64,000 bases of DNA, from NCBI RefSeq assembly GCF_007004645.1, contig NZ_ML660023.1, forward strand, positions 102,854 through 166,853, given 5' to 3'. This document shows, in pieces, positions 46,316 to 55,634 of this stretch (positions are counted from its first letter, which is position 1; each line of letters begins with the position of its first letter). This DNA comes from Aliiroseovarius halocynthiae. GTDB lineage: Bacteria > Pseudomonadota > Alphaproteobacteria > Rhodobacterales > Rhodobacteraceae. A program made the translations under genes and the position numbers. The notes below the pieces were generated by a model, which saw only the letters and a list, made by a program, of their open reading frames with translations, ran no database searches and had not been told where the DNA came from.

Positions 46316-46991
46316 TGCGTTGAAGCGGTCGAATCGTGTGATGGTCATCGGGATCGCGGCAATTGTCGTGATCCTTTTGGTGGCTGCGGTCTTTTTGTTT
46401 CTGACCCTGCCTGACGCCAACGCGTTTAATATGAGGGTCGAACGAATCTTTGTCGAAAATGACGGTCTGAATTCAGGCGCCGAGATCAAACTGCTTGAGA
46501 TCCTGGCGCAGTCTGGAACGGCGTTTTCCGACACGTTGACCAGCTATCGCATGGTGATTTTCGTTCTGTTGGTCTTTTCGACGGCGTTGCTGGTGGCGGC
46601 GCTGTTGTTCCTGTTGACCATTTTGGGCTTGAACCGCCGCATGAGCGAGATCGAGCGTGCAGGCATTCAAGTGAACTCGCTTCTGATCAGTCGTGAAGAG
46701 CGCACCGTATATCTGAACAATATGGAATTCTCGCTGACCGAAGCTGCGATCGAAACGCTGTCGGCCTTGGCCGAGGCGCGAATGGATGAAGATGTTTTGT
46801 CTGGGTCCGAGCTTGAGGGGCTGATTTCCGGTCGTGATCCGTCAGAATGCGACGAGGCCGCAGGCGCGACCCGCATCAAACGTCTGCGCGACGCGCTGGG
46901 CAATCAATTGATGAGCGAGCTTTTGGTGAAAACCATCACGCGCCGCGGCTATATGCTGTCGATTGATAAAGACGTCATCCGGATGATCTGA
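46287..46991 (+). CDS. Membrane protein with C-terminal OmpR-type winged helix
   Basis: 234 residues from a GTG at 46287, chosen because AGGA lies eight bases upstream; a longer frame from 46269 lacks that. Two membrane helices (about 18-40 and 89-114) flank a periplasmic loop of nearly 50 residues. Residues 135-234 look like an OmpR/PhoB winged helix: TVYLNNMEFSLTEAAIETL, a recognition region with TRIKRLRDALG, and the final wing VKTITRRGYMLS. The positive-inside rule puts the winged helix in the cytosol. In ToxR/CadC the order is reversed (DNA binding first). I infer a membrane-bound regulator; no receiver or kinase domain is present. Confidence 0.68.
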   Translation: MPENSSFASDALKRSNRVMVIGIAAIVVILLVAAVFLFLTLPDANAFNMRVERIFVENDGLNSGAEIKLLEILAQSGTAFSDTLTSYRMVIFVLLVFSTALLVAALLFLLTILGLNRRMSEIERAGIQVNSLLISREERTVYLNNMEFSLTEAAIETLSALAEARMDEDVLSGSELEGLISGRDPSECDEAAGATRIKRLRDALGNQLMSELLVKTITRRGYMLSIDKDVIRMI

Positions 46992-46995
46992 CGCT

Positions 46996-48006
46996 TTAAT
47001 GCGTTCCGCGCAGAACCAGCTCGGTTTTGACCAGAATCATCTCGTTCGACTTTTCGGGTGTCTCAAGACGCCGGTTTAGCAGCTCGATAATGGCGTCTAC
47101 GGATCTGTCGATGGGATTCATTACCGTCGTCAGATCAAAGGACGGCCAGCGCGCCATATCGATATCGTCAAAGCCAACGATGGCGATCTGGTCTGGCACC
47201 TGCCAGCCCATCTCTTTCGCGGCGGTCAGTGCACCGATGGCGGTGGCATCATTGGCGCAAATCAACGCGTCGGGCCTGTGGTTGGACAACAGCCGCATTC
47301 CAGCATCAAAGCCGCCATCCACAGTGAAATCCCCGTCTTCTTCGGCCATCAGCTCTCGCCCGGCCTGCGCCAATGCCTGTACAACGCCGTTGCGTCGCTG
47401 GGTCGACGAATAATACGCCCTTGGTGCCGAGATATAGGCGAATTTCTTGCGACCCTGCGCAATCAGAAACTCGGTCATAGACCGCGTGCCGTCGGCATTC
47501 CGACAGCAGACATTGTCAACGCCATCAATGTCGACCGGGCGCCCGGACGAGATCATGGGGATCCCGATCTTGGCGCATTGCAGCACCAGATCTTCAGGCA
47601 TGCTGCCGCCGCGCAGAATCATGGCGTCCAACGGATAGCGCAACACATCTTCGACCGCCGTGCTGGCCTGTGCGCCGCTGCCATCGATCAGGATCGGCCA
47701 TTTCCCCAGCGCATTCAGGCGGCCAACCAGGTGGCCGACAAAGGCAGTGTCATACGGGCTGCGCATATTGCCGACGAAGATCGCCACCAGATGGCTGCGC
47801 CCACCCTGAAGCCCGGCGGCCAGCGCGTTGGGTTGATACCCCAGCTCTAGCGCGACCTGTCTGATTCGCACCCGTTTTTCGCTGTCCAGATACGCGCCGT
47901 CGGTGAATGCACGCGATACGGCGGACCGCGAAACACCTGCCGCATCGGCCACCATTTGCGCTGTGACACGCTTCTTTTGCTCGGGTTTTTCGTCGAAATC
48001 GCTCAT
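46996..48006 (-). CDS. LacI-family transcription regulator
   Basis: 336 residues. The helix-turn-helix lies near residues 13-40 (VTAQMVADAAGVSRSAVSRAF) with the hinge helix around residues 55-65. The rest is a periplasmic-binding-protein-like effector domain (VAIFVGNMRSPYDTAFVGHL to IVGFDDIDMARWPSFDLTTV). It is divergent from ugpBAEC and the phosphohydrolase gene, and two palindromes with central CG lie between, so it probably represses that operon. The effector could be a sugar phosphate or glycerol derivative. Confidence 0.92.
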   Translation of the reverse strand: MSDFDEKPEQKKRVTAQMVADAAGVSRSAVSRAFTDGAYLDSEKRVRIRQVALELGYQPNALAAGLQGGRSHLVAIFVGNMRSPYDTAFVGHLVGRLNALGKWPILIDGSGAQASTAVEDVLRYPLDAMILRGGSMPEDLVLQCAKIGIPMISSGRPVDIDGVDNVCCRNADGTRSMTEFLIAQGRKKFAYISAPRAYYSSTQRRNGVVQALAQAGRELMAEEDGDFTVDGGFDAGMRLLSNHRPDALICANDATAIGALTAAKEMGWQVPDQIAIVGFDDIDMARWPSFDLTTVMNPIDRSVDAIIELLNRRLETPEKSNEMILVKTELVLRGTH

Positions 48007-48057
48007 GCCTGCCCTGATGATCCAGCCGCTATCTTTTTGTCAACATGATAGAAAAGT

Positions 48058-48103
48058 TTGACAGAACTGTTACACGTATAAAGTATGTGAACACGTGTGC
48101 ACA
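48058..48103. promoter_or_regulatory. Probable LacI-type operators and -35 element in front of ugpB
   Basis: TTGACA at 48058-48063 is a perfect -35 for rightward transcription; a clear -10 is lacking. TTACACGTATAA (48070-48081) and TGTGAACACGTGTGCACA (48086-48103) are near-perfect palindromes around CG, the hallmark of LacI-family operators; the second matches its complement at 16 of 18 positions. They lie about 60-135 bases from the two start codons. Confidence 0.7.
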
Positions 48104-48205
48104 GTCCGTGCATACCTGAAAATGACGCGAATCGATCAGCCCCAATAAGAGTTGGCGATCGGTGCACGTGTTCTGACAGGGTGGAATAGAATTCGGAGAC
48201 CCGAG

Positions 48206-49510
48206 ATGACTAAGATGAAACTTAGCGCGGCAGCTGCCGCCGTAGCGATGATGGCAAACACTGCGTTTGCTCAGACTGAAATCACCTGGTGGCACGCAAT
48301 GGGCGGCGCGCTGGGCGAAACCGTTAATAAAATTGCGGAAGATTTCAACGCAAGCCAGAGCGACTATAAAATCACGCCTGTTTTCAAAGGCACATATGAA
48401 GAAACCCTGACCGCTGGCATCGCGGCATTCCGTGCTGGTGAACAGCCCAACGTGCTGCAGGTGTTTGACGCCGGCGCGGCCACCGTGATTGGTGCAAAAG
48501 GCGCGACCGTTCCGGTTCAGGATCTGCTGACCGACAATGGCGTTGCTTTCGACATCAACGACTATATCTCGGGCGTGCGCTATTTCTATGCGGACAGCGA
48601 TGGCAAAATGATCGGCATGCCGTTCAACTCGTCCTCGCCGATCATGTATTACAACATGAACGCGCTGGAAAAAGCTGGCGTAACCCCGCCGAAAACCTGG
48701 GAAGAGTTCCAGACCGTTACGGCTCCTGCATTGAAAGACGCCGGATATACCGGTCTGTCGCAGTCGCACCTGCCCTGGATCTTCACCGAAAACTTCATGT
48801 CGCGCCACGACCTGCCGTTCGCCACGAACAACAACGGCTATGACGGCACCGACACCCAGATCCTGGTAAACAACGACGCCATCAAAGCCCACTTCACTGC
48901 TGTGGCTGATTGGAAGGACAAAGGTTACTTCGAATGGTTCGGCACCGGCTGGGGCGACAACCAGACCCCGTTTGAAGAAGGCAAAGTTGCCATCTGGCTG
49001 GGATCGTCGGGTTCGTTCGGCGGCCTGTCGAAAAAAGATCTGCCGTTTGAATTTTCAGCAACCTATCTGCCGTATTGGGAAGCTGTAACCAAAGAGCCGA
49101 AGCAGACCTTCATTGGTGGTGCATCGCTGTTCGCGATGGCTGGCAAATCGGCCGAAGAAAACAAAGCAACCGCTGCGTTTTTCGAATTCCTGACCTCGCC
49201 TGAAACCCAGTATTTCTGGCACAAAGACACCGGCTATGTTCCGATCACCGAAGCCGCTTATGAACTGGCAAAATCGGACGGTCACTATGACCGTATGCCG
49301 GCAGCCGAAGTTGGCATCCAGCAGCTGTCATTGCCTGCAGGTGACAACACCAAAGGTTATCGCATGGGCTTCTATGTTCAGATCCGTGACGTGATGAACC
49401 GTGAATACGGCCGCATCCTGACGGGTGAAACCTCGGTTGAAGACGCATTCGCGAACATCGAAACCGAAGCCAACGCTCTGCTTGCCAAGTTTGCAAAAAC
49501 GCAAAAATAA
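48206..49510 (+). CDS. ugpB: Glycerol-3-phosphate-type ABC solute-binding protein UgpB
   Basis: 434 residues from the ATG at 48206 with GGAG upstream; earlier in-frame starts precede the signal peptide. Residues 1-22 are the signal (MMANTAFAQ). The mature start TEITWWHAMGGALGETVNKI and the DFNASQSDYKITPVFKGTYEET segment are strongly UgpB-like. UgpB binds sn-glycerol-3-phosphate or glycerophosphodiesters in the periplasm. A ten-pair RNA hairpin follows before ugpA, as is common where the binding protein is made in excess. Confidence 0.93.
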   Translation: MTKMKLSAAAAAVAMMANTAFAQTEITWWHAMGGALGETVNKIAEDFNASQSDYKITPVFKGTYEETLTAGIAAFRAGEQPNVLQVFDAGAATVIGAKGATVPVQDLLTDNGVAFDINDYISGVRYFYADSDGKMIGMPFNSSSPIMYYNMNALEKAGVTPPKTWEEFQTVTAPALKDAGYTGLSQSHLPWIFTENFMSRHDLPFATNNNGYDGTDTQILVNNDAIKAHFTAVADWKDKGYFEWFGTGWGDNQTPFEEGKVAIWLGSSGSFGGLSKKDLPFEFSATYLPYWEAVTKEPKQTFIGGASLFAMAGKSAEENKATAAFFEFLTSPETQYFWHKDTGYVPITEAAYELAKSDGHYDRMPAAEVGIQQLSLPAGDNTKGYRMGFYVQIRDVMNREYGRILTGETSVEDAFANIETEANALLAKFAKTQK

Positions 49511-49530
49511 GCAAGACTAGAGACTATCAG

Positions 49531-49554
49531 GTGGTCGCGATCCGTCGCGGCCAC
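49531..49554 (+). other. RNA hairpin between ugpB and ugpA
   Basis: GTGGTCGCGA and TCGCGGCCAC pair over ten positions (one U-G) around TCCG. No U-tract follows. It probably protects the ugpB message from 3' decay so that more binding protein than permease is made. Confidence 0.65.
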
Positions 49555-49580
49555 TCTTACGATCCGATGGGAGGTTCCCC

Positions 49581-50462
49581 TTGAAACGTGCCGGTTTTAC
49601 CACGCGCTGGTTGCCCATATTGCTGTTGCTTCCACAACTGCTGATTATCTTCGTGTTCTTCTATTGGCCCGCAGGACACGCGCTGCATTCATCCTTCTTC
49701 CTGCAAGACCCGTTTGGGTTTGGATCGACCTTTGTGGGCCTAGACAACTACCGCGACTTGGCCGGTAACAAAGAATATATGCGGATCGCCCGCTTTACGT
49801 TGCTGTTCACGCTGTTGGTCACGTTCTTCTCGCTGGCTTTCGCGCTTCTTCTGGCGGTGAAAGCGGACAATGTTTTGCGCGGCGCCAAGACGTATCGCAC
49901 GCTTCTTATGTGGGTCTATGCCATCGCCCCGCCTGTTGCAGGTTTCATCGGCCTGATCATGTTCGACCAAAGCTGGGGTCCGCTGACACGCTTCCTGCAA
50001 AGCATTGGCTGGGATTTCACGCTGGGTGTAAATTTCCGCGACACCGCCACCGCCATGGTGATCGTGTCGGTTTGGAAACAAGTACCGGTGAACTTCATTT
50101 TCTTCCTGTCTGGTCTGCAATCCATCCCGCGCTCGGTGCGCGAGGCGGCGATGATCGACAACCGCTCGGCCGCAGGGCGCTTCTGGGATGTGACCTTCCC
50201 GCTGCTGGCCCCGACCGGGTTCTTCCTTCTGATCACCAACATCACCTATTCGCTGTTCGAAACCTTTGGCACGATCGACGTGCTGGTGAAAGGCGAGCCG
50301 GGCAACAACCCGATGACGCTGGTCTACAAGGTGTATGTGGACGGGTTCCGCGGTAATGACCTTGGCGGTAGCTCGGCGCAATCGGTGGTGCTGATGGTGC
50401 TGGTGCTGGCCTTGACAATCTTCCAGTTCCGACTGGTCGAACGCCGTATTCATTATACGTAA
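49581..50462 (+). CDS. ugpA: ABC permease UgpA
   Basis: 293 residues; the TTG start at 49581 is supported by GGGAGG. Six membrane helices and the cytoplasmic EAA loop (VREAAMIDNRSAAGRFWDVT) identify a permease of the carbohydrate/glycerol-3-phosphate type. It pairs with UgpE and couples to UgpC. It is the second gene of the ugpBAEC operon, with 12 bases to ugpE. Confidence 0.93.
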   Translation: MKRAGFTTRWLPILLLLPQLLIIFVFFYWPAGHALHSSFFLQDPFGFGSTFVGLDNYRDLAGNKEYMRIARFTLLFTLLVTFFSLAFALLLAVKADNVLRGAKTYRTLLMWVYAIAPPVAGFIGLIMFDQSWGPLTRFLQSIGWDFTLGVNFRDTATAMVIVSVWKQVPVNFIFFLSGLQSIPRSVREAAMIDNRSAAGRFWDVTFPLLAPTGFFLLITNITYSLFETFGTIDVLVKGEPGNNPMTLVYKVYVDGFRGNDLGGSSAQSVVLMVLVLALTIFQFRLVERRIHYT

Positions 50463-50474
50463 GGGGACGCAGAT

Positions 50475-51353
50475 ATGACTGACATTACCCAAGCCCCGCC
50501 TCGCCGTCGCATCCGTTGGAGCGTCCTTCTGGACCATGCGATCCTGATCTTCGGGTCGCTGTTCATGCTGCTGCCTCTGCTTGTGGTGTTTCAAATGACC
50601 ACGATGCCGGATGTAGAAGTCATCAAAAACGGCCCCCAATTGAAGCTTGGGGGCGAGTTAGGGCCGAATTTCGACAAAGCCATGTACAAGGCGTCGGGCT
50701 TTTCCGGTCTGAATACAGGCACCCGAATGCTGTATAACTCGTTTGTGTTGGGCATCGGCTTTGCCGTCGGCAAAATCGTTCTGGGCATGATGGCTGCTTA
50801 TGCGCTGGTCTATTTCCGCCTGCGCTTTGCCACGCTTGCCTTCTGGCTGATCTTCACCACGCTTCTTCTGCCGCTTGAGGTCCGTATCCTGCCGTCCTAC
50901 GAAGTGGTGCAGAAAATGGGCATGCTGAACAGCTTCAACGGGTTGATCATTCCGCTGATTGCCTCGGCCACAGCGACGTTCTTTTTCCGGCAGTACTTCC
51001 GCTCGATCCCGGAAGAACTGGTGGAAGCCGCGCGCATTGATGGCGCCGGCCCGGTGAAGTTCTTCATCGATATTCTAGTGCCGCTGTCCAAGACCATGAT
51101 CGCCGCGATGTTCATCATCATGTTCGTCTTCGGCTGGAACCAGTACCTGTGGCCCACCATGATCACCACGGACGAGGACATGTACACGCTGGTGCGCGGG
51201 ATCAAGCAGATCACGCAGGATCTGGAGGGCACCAATATCCCCGAATATGGCCGGGCAAACCTGCTGGCGCTGATCGCCATCCTGCCCCCGGTTCTGATCG
51301 TCATTTTCTTCCAAAACTGGTTCGTTAAGGGCCTCACGGAATCCGACAAGTAA
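50475..51353 (+). CDS. ugpE: ABC permease UgpE
   Basis: 292 residues, six membrane helices, EAA loop [20 protein letters not shown]. The second permease of the transporter. The N-terminus starts [20 protein letters not shown], basic before the first helix. Start ATG with AGGGG upstream. 13 bases separate it from ugpC. Confidence 0.93.
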   Translation: MTDITQAPPRRRIRWSVLLDHAILIFGSLFMLLPLLVVFQMTTMPDVEVIKNGPQLKLGGELGPNFDKAMYKASGFSGLNTGTRMLYNSFVLGIGFAVGKIVLGMMAAYALVYFRLRFATLAFWLIFTTLLLPLEVRILPSYEVVQKMGMLNSFNGLIIPLIASATATFFFRQYFRSIPEELVEAARIDGAGPVKFFIDILVPLSKTMIAAMFIIMFVFGWNQYLWPTMITTDEDMYTLVRGIKQITQDLEGTNIPEYGRANLLALIAILPPVLIVIFFQNWFVKGLTESDK

Positions 51354-51366
51354 GGAAAACAACAAT

Positions 51367-52416
51367 ATGGCTCAGGTCAAACTTGATGCGGTGCGCAAGG
51401 TCTATCCCAATGGCTATCAGGCTGTTGTGCCCACCAGTTTTCAAATCGAAGACGGCGAGTTCGTCGTGCTTGTCGGACCGTCTGGCTGCGGGAAATCGAC
51501 CCTATTGCGCATGATTGCGGGGTTGGAAGATATCACCGAGGGCACGCTGTCCATCGGTGGCCACGCTGTGAATGACGTGGATCCGGCGGATCGTGACATC
51601 GCGATGGTGTTCCAGAACTATGCGCTTTATCCGCATATGACCGTGCGCAAGAATATCGGCTACGGGCTGAAAAACCGAAAGGTTCCGGCGGCCGAGATCG
51701 AAGCGAAGGTACAGGAAGCGGCCAAGATGCTGAACCTGACCGAGTATCTGGATCGCAAGCCCAGCCAATTGTCTGGCGGTCAGCGTCAGCGCGTCGCGAT
51801 GGGCCGTGCTGTTGTGCGCGACCCGAAGCTTTTCCTGTTTGACGAACCCCTGTCGAACCTGGACGCCAAGCTGCGCAACCAGATGCGGATCGAGATCAAA
51901 GCCCTACAGCGGCGTCTGGGCGTGACCTCGGTCTATGTGACGCATGATCAGGTTGAAGCCATGACCATGGCCGACCGCATCATCGTGCTGAATGAAGGGA
52001 AAATCGAACAGATCGGCACCCCGTCCGAGATATATCACAACCCCGCCTCGACCTTCGTTGCGTCCTTCATGGGCGCCCCTCCGATGAACCTGATCCGCGC
52101 GCAGATCGAAGACGGGCAGGTCAAGATCAATGGCGGGACCGAGCTGATGGCCGTGCCTGCCGGGTGGGACAGTGGCGAGATCACGCTTGGCGTGCGGCCC
52201 GAGGACGCGGTTCTGGATCATTCGGGTGCCGTCCCGTTCGAGATCTCGATCGTCGAGGAACTGGGCGCGCATCGGTTGCTGCACGGCGAGATGGCAGGCC
52301 AGCCCTTCACAGTTCATGTCTCGAAAGAGGTCGACATTCAGCCGGGTCAGACCCGTTTGACGCTGAACCCATCCACCCTGTCCCTGTTCGACGCCGAAAG
52401 CGGCAAAACGCTATGA
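51367..52416 (+). CDS. ugpC: ABC transporter ATPase UgpC
   Basis: 349 residues with Walker [10 protein letters not shown], signature [12 protein letters not shown], Walker [14 protein letters not shown] and switch VTHDQVEAM. The C-terminal regulatory domain (from about residue 240, OB-fold of the MalK type) starts [16 protein letters not shown]. It powers uptake by UgpAE. Its TGA overlaps the next gene's ATG as ATGA, so the phosphohydrolase is translationally coupled to it. Confidence 0.95.
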   Translation: MAQVKLDAVRKVYPNGYQAVVPTSFQIEDGEFVVLVGPSGCGKSTLLRMIAGLEDITEGTLSIGGHAVNDVDPADRDIAMVFQNYALYPHMTVRKNIGYGLKNRKVPAAEIEAKVQEAAKMLNLTEYLDRKPSQLSGGQRQRVAMGRAVVRDPKLFLFDEPLSNLDAKLRNQMRIEIKALQRRLGVTSVYVTHDQVEAMTMADRIIVLNEGKIEQIGTPSEIYHNPASTFVASFMGAPPMNLIRAQIEDGQVKINGGTELMAVPAGWDSGEITLGVRPEDAVLDHSGAVPFEISIVEELGAHRLLHGEMAGQPFTVHVSKEVDIQPGQTRLTLNPSTLSLFDAESGKTL

Positions 52417-53420
52417 TCACCAAGACAGTAGGCACGCTGCCCGCCGTTCCTTCGGATGTGCGGGCGCAAATCTTTGCGGCCCCACGCACAGCCGAGGCGC
52501 ATCGCGACCTCTTGTCTACCCTGCCAGCCATGAATGCGGTGCAGGTTGGCGGTGTGGCCTCGTCCGCGGTGCTTCCCGCGTCGTTCTCGGTTGCTGCATG
52601 GAACGTCGAACGGTGCCTGTTCCCGCAGGAAACCGCTGAACACCTTTCCGACATTTCCCCGCAGGTCGTGCTGTTGTCCGAGGTCGACCACGGCATGGCC
52701 CGCACTGCGCAACGGCACACGACAGAAGAAATGGCGACCGCACTGGGCATGACCTATGCTTTCGGGGTCGAGTTCCATGAACTGGACCTTGGCGGCCCGA
52801 CCGAGCGGCACTTTTGCACCGATGACTTCAACGCGCTGGGCTGGCATGGCAATGCCATCCTGTCGGCAGTTCCGTTTGAACGTGTCTGCATGATCCGGCT
52901 GGACGATCACGGGCATTGGTTCGCGGCGGACAGTGGTGCTGCAGATCCCGACCAGCCGCGCGTTGGCGGGCGGATGGCCTTGGCGGCTGTCGTCCCCACC
53001 GACGCGGGTCCGCTTTGCGTTGTGTCCACCCATCTGGAAAGCAATGCGAGCGCGCCGCATCGCCATGCGCAGTTCGAACGCCTTCTGGATCAAATCGACG
53101 CCTTCGCACCGGGCATGCCAGTATTGATCGGCGGGGATCTGAATACGGGCAATCACCTGCCTCCGAATTTCGACTGGAAAGACGAAACTTTGTTCGATTT
53201 GGGCAGGGATAGAGACTATTCGTGGGATTTCACAGCCGAAGGACCAACAACGCGCCCCAGCCTGATCACGCCGCACCCAGACCGGGTTATGAAGCTGGAT
53301 TGGCTGGCCGGGCACGGTATTTCGCCACTTGCAACGGGCGTCCTGTCATCGCTCAGCAAGGACGAGAAACCCTTGTCAGACCATGATTGCGTGTGGACGC
53401 GATTGCAGATGAAAGCGTAG
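52413..53420 (+). CDS. Endonuclease/exonuclease/phosphatase-fold hydrolase in the ugp operon
   Basis: 335 residues from the ATG at 52413. The EEP fold is seen in [23 protein letters not shown] (metal Glu), [35 protein letters not shown] and the final LSDHDCVW. These enzymes cut phosphodiester or phosphomonoester bonds and include DNase I, inositol-phosphatases and sphingomyelinases. In E. coli the gene after ugpC is ugpQ, a glycerophosphodiester phosphodiesterase of an unrelated fold. The position suggests that this enzyme frees glycerol-3-phosphate or another phosphate ester from the transported compound (inference). No signal peptide is present, so it is cytosolic. Confidence 0.85.
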   Translation: MITKTVGTLPAVPSDVRAQIFAAPRTAEAHRDLLSTLPAMNAVQVGGVASSAVLPASFSVAAWNVERCLFPQETAEHLSDISPQVVLLSEVDHGMARTAQRHTTEEMATALGMTYAFGVEFHELDLGGPTERHFCTDDFNALGWHGNAILSAVPFERVCMIRLDDHGHWFAADSGAADPDQPRVGGRMALAAVVPTDAGPLCVVSTHLESNASAPHRHAQFERLLDQIDAFAPGMPVLIGGDLNTGNHLPPNFDWKDETLFDLGRDRDYSWDFTAEGPTTRPSLITPHPDRVMKLDWLAGHGISPLATGVLSSLSKDEKPLSDHDCVWTRLQMKA

Positions 53421-53493
53421 CCGCGATAACAGAAACGTCTGTGCCGAGCGAACCTTAGCTTTGCTCTTGTGAACTAGCGAGGCGATAAGGGGA

Positions 53494-54729
53494 TTAAATG
53501 TCGCTGCGGACATCCTGCACCCACGCAACGATCTGCTGACGGACTTCGGGGTCCATCTGAATTGCATTGGGCGGGGGCATGGCGTGTGTCCGCCCGGCTT
53601 GCAGATAGATCTGGTCTGCGTGGCGGGCGACGTCTGATTGGGTTTCCAGCACAACGCCTTTAGGCGGCCAATGCATGCCTTCCCATGACGGTTCGCGGGC
53701 GTGGCACATCGAGCAATTTCCGACCACAGCGTAATACGCATCTTCGAAGTGTTCCGAGGATGCGTATTTCTGTTCGTACGGGGTCAGCGGGCGGGCCTCG
53801 GCTTCGTCATAGGTATCCATGCCGGGCACGGTTGACAGCCACGCGATGATAATCATCAGGATCGCCGTCACCGCCCATGTCCAGTTCGGCCCTTTGCCGG
53901 TGCGGTGCATGGTGTTGAAATAGTGGCGGATGGTGACGCCGGTCAGGAAAATCAGGCTGGCGATGATCCACGCGTACTGGGTCGCGAAGGCCAGCGGATA
54001 GTGGTTCGACAGCATCAGGAACACGACTGGCAGCGTCAGATAGTTATTATGGGTCGAACGCACCTTGGCGATCTTGCCGTATTTGGCATCCGGCGTGCGG
54101 CCGTTCTTCAGGTCGTCTACAACAATGCGCTGGTTGGGCATGATCTGGAAGAACACATTGGCGGTCATGATCGTCGCGGTGAAGGCCCCCAGATGCAGCA
54201 GCGCTGCGCGGCCCGTGAAAATCTGGTTATAACCCCAGGACATCGCCACAAGGATCACAAACAGAAGCAGCATCAAAAGCGTCGGATTTTCGCTGAGCTT
54301 GGATTTGCACATCTGGTCATAGAGCAGCCAGCCAATGGTCAGCGACCCGCCCGAGATCACGATCCCCTGCCACAGCGCCAGATCGGCCTTGGTCGGGTCC
54401 AGCAAGAACAGCTCGCCCCCGACCCAATAGACGATCATCAACAGCGCAGCCCCCGACAGCCATGTCGAGTAGCTTTGCCATTTATGCCAGGTCAGATGCT
54501 CGGGCATTTCTGACGGAGCGACCATATATTTGACCGTGTGATAAAACCCGCCTCCGTGGACCTCCCACTCTTCCCCGTGGGCACCCTCGGGCAAGGCGGG
54601 GTTGGGCTTCAGCATCAAATCCAGCGCGATGAAATAGAAAGACGCTCCGATCCACGCCATCGCCGTCACAACATGAAGCCAGCGCACACAAAACGCGATC
54701 CAGTCCCACAATACCGCCATATCGTACAT
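53494..54729 (-). CDS. puuD: Urate hydroxylase PuuD with C-terminal cytochrome c
   Basis: 411 residues from the ATG at 54729, with GGAGGG upstream. Nine or so membrane helices occupy residues 1-305. The C-terminal part holds a cytochrome c domain with the haem-binding CSMCH at 339-343 and a later Met ligand in RTHAMPPPNAI. PuuD-type enzymes oxidise urate to 5-hydroxyisourate and pass electrons to a haem c, without making hydrogen peroxide. No other purine-catabolism gene lies in this window. It converges with the phosphohydrolase. Confidence 0.9.
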   Translation of the reverse strand: MYDMAVLWDWIAFCVRWLHVVTAMAWIGASFYFIALDLMLKPNPALPEGAHGEEWEVHGGGFYHTVKYMVAPSEMPEHLTWHKWQSYSTWLSGAALLMIVYWVGGELFLLDPTKADLALWQGIVISGGSLTIGWLLYDQMCKSKLSENPTLLMLLLFVILVAMSWGYNQIFTGRAALLHLGAFTATIMTANVFFQIMPNQRIVVDDLKNGRTPDAKYGKIAKVRSTHNNYLTLPVVFLMLSNHYPLAFATQYAWIIASLIFLTGVTIRHYFNTMHRTGKGPNWTWAVTAILMIIIAWLSTVPGMDTYDEAEARPLTPYEQKYASSEHFEDAYYAVVGNCSMCHAREPSWEGMHWPPKGVVLETQSDVARHADQIYLQAGRTHAMPPPNAIQMDPEVRQQIVAWVQDVRSDI

Positions 54730-54841
54730 GTTCGCCCTCCGTCAGCGTCGGTCAAAACTGCCCGGCTTGGGGGTGTTTGTCCAGCCGTATCACCGACGGT
54801 GCAAATGCGCGAAAACACGGGTCAGGCGCGTGGGGCGTTCA

Positions 54842-55630
54842 TTATAATGGTGCTAGGCTGACACCTGCGGGGTGCAGGATCGCAATGTCAGGTGCGGGGC
54901 GGAAATCCAGATCGATCCGACAATCATAGGCTTGCGACAGGGTGCTGCTGTTCAGCACGTCGCGGGTGTCCCCGGCGGCAAGAACTCGACCGTTTTTCAT
55001 GATGATCACGCGGTCGGCATATAGGCCGGTCAGGTTCAGATCATGCATTACTGCGATCACGCCGCCGCCTGCTTGGGCGAAGTCGCGGGCGATGTCCATC
55101 ACTTGGATTTGATGAGCAATATCTAACGCGGCAACCGGTTCGTCCAGATAGAGCCAGCGGGGGGCACCGTCCAGCATCGGCTCCCAGACCTGACACAACA
55201 CGCGGGCTAGTTGGGCGCGCTGTTGCTCGCCGCCTGACAGTTCCTGATAATACCGCCCTTCATAGCCCGCCAGACCAACGCGGGCCAATGCGCGTTCAGG
55301 CAGCCTGTCATCTTGGGCCGAGGTGCCGGACATCAGGCCAAGACGGACAACCTCGATGACCGTGAAGGGGAAGGCCAGCGGGGTGGCTTGCGGAAGCACG
55401 CCACGCAAAGCGGCCAGTTTCCACACCGGCAAATCGGTTACATCGGCGCCGTTCATCTGAATTGTGCCGCCGTGATCGACATCCCCGGTCAGCGCCCGCA
55501 GAAGCGTGGTTTTGCCCGAGCCGTTTGGACCGACAATGGCAGTCAACTGGCCGGGGTAGGCCGCGAAGTCGACATTGTGCAGGATCTCTTTCCGACCCAG
55601 TTGGACCGTGATGTTAAGTGCGTCAATCAT
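54842..55630 (-). CDS. hmuV: Haem ABC transporter ATPase HmuV
   Basis: 262 residues from the ATG at 55630; a longer frame to 55690 overlaps hmuU. Walker A GPNGSGKT, signature ELSGGEQQRAQLARVL, Walker B YLDEPVAALDI and the HDLNLTGLY switch. It energises uptake of haem through HmuU. It is the last gene of hmuSTUV and lies four bases after hmuU. Confidence 0.94.
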   Translation of the reverse strand: MIDALNITVQLGRKEILHNVDFAAYPGQLTAIVGPNGSGKTTLLRALTGDVDHGGTIQMNGADVTDLPVWKLAALRGVLPQATPLAFPFTVIEVVRLGLMSGTSAQDDRLPERALARVGLAGYEGRYYQELSGGEQQRAQLARVLCQVWEPMLDGAPRWLYLDEPVAALDIAHQIQVMDIARDFAQAGGGVIAVMHDLNLTGLYADRVIIMKNGRVLAAGDTRDVLNSSTLSQAYDCRIDLDFRPAPDIAILHPAGVSLAPL

Positions 55631-55634
55631 AGGG

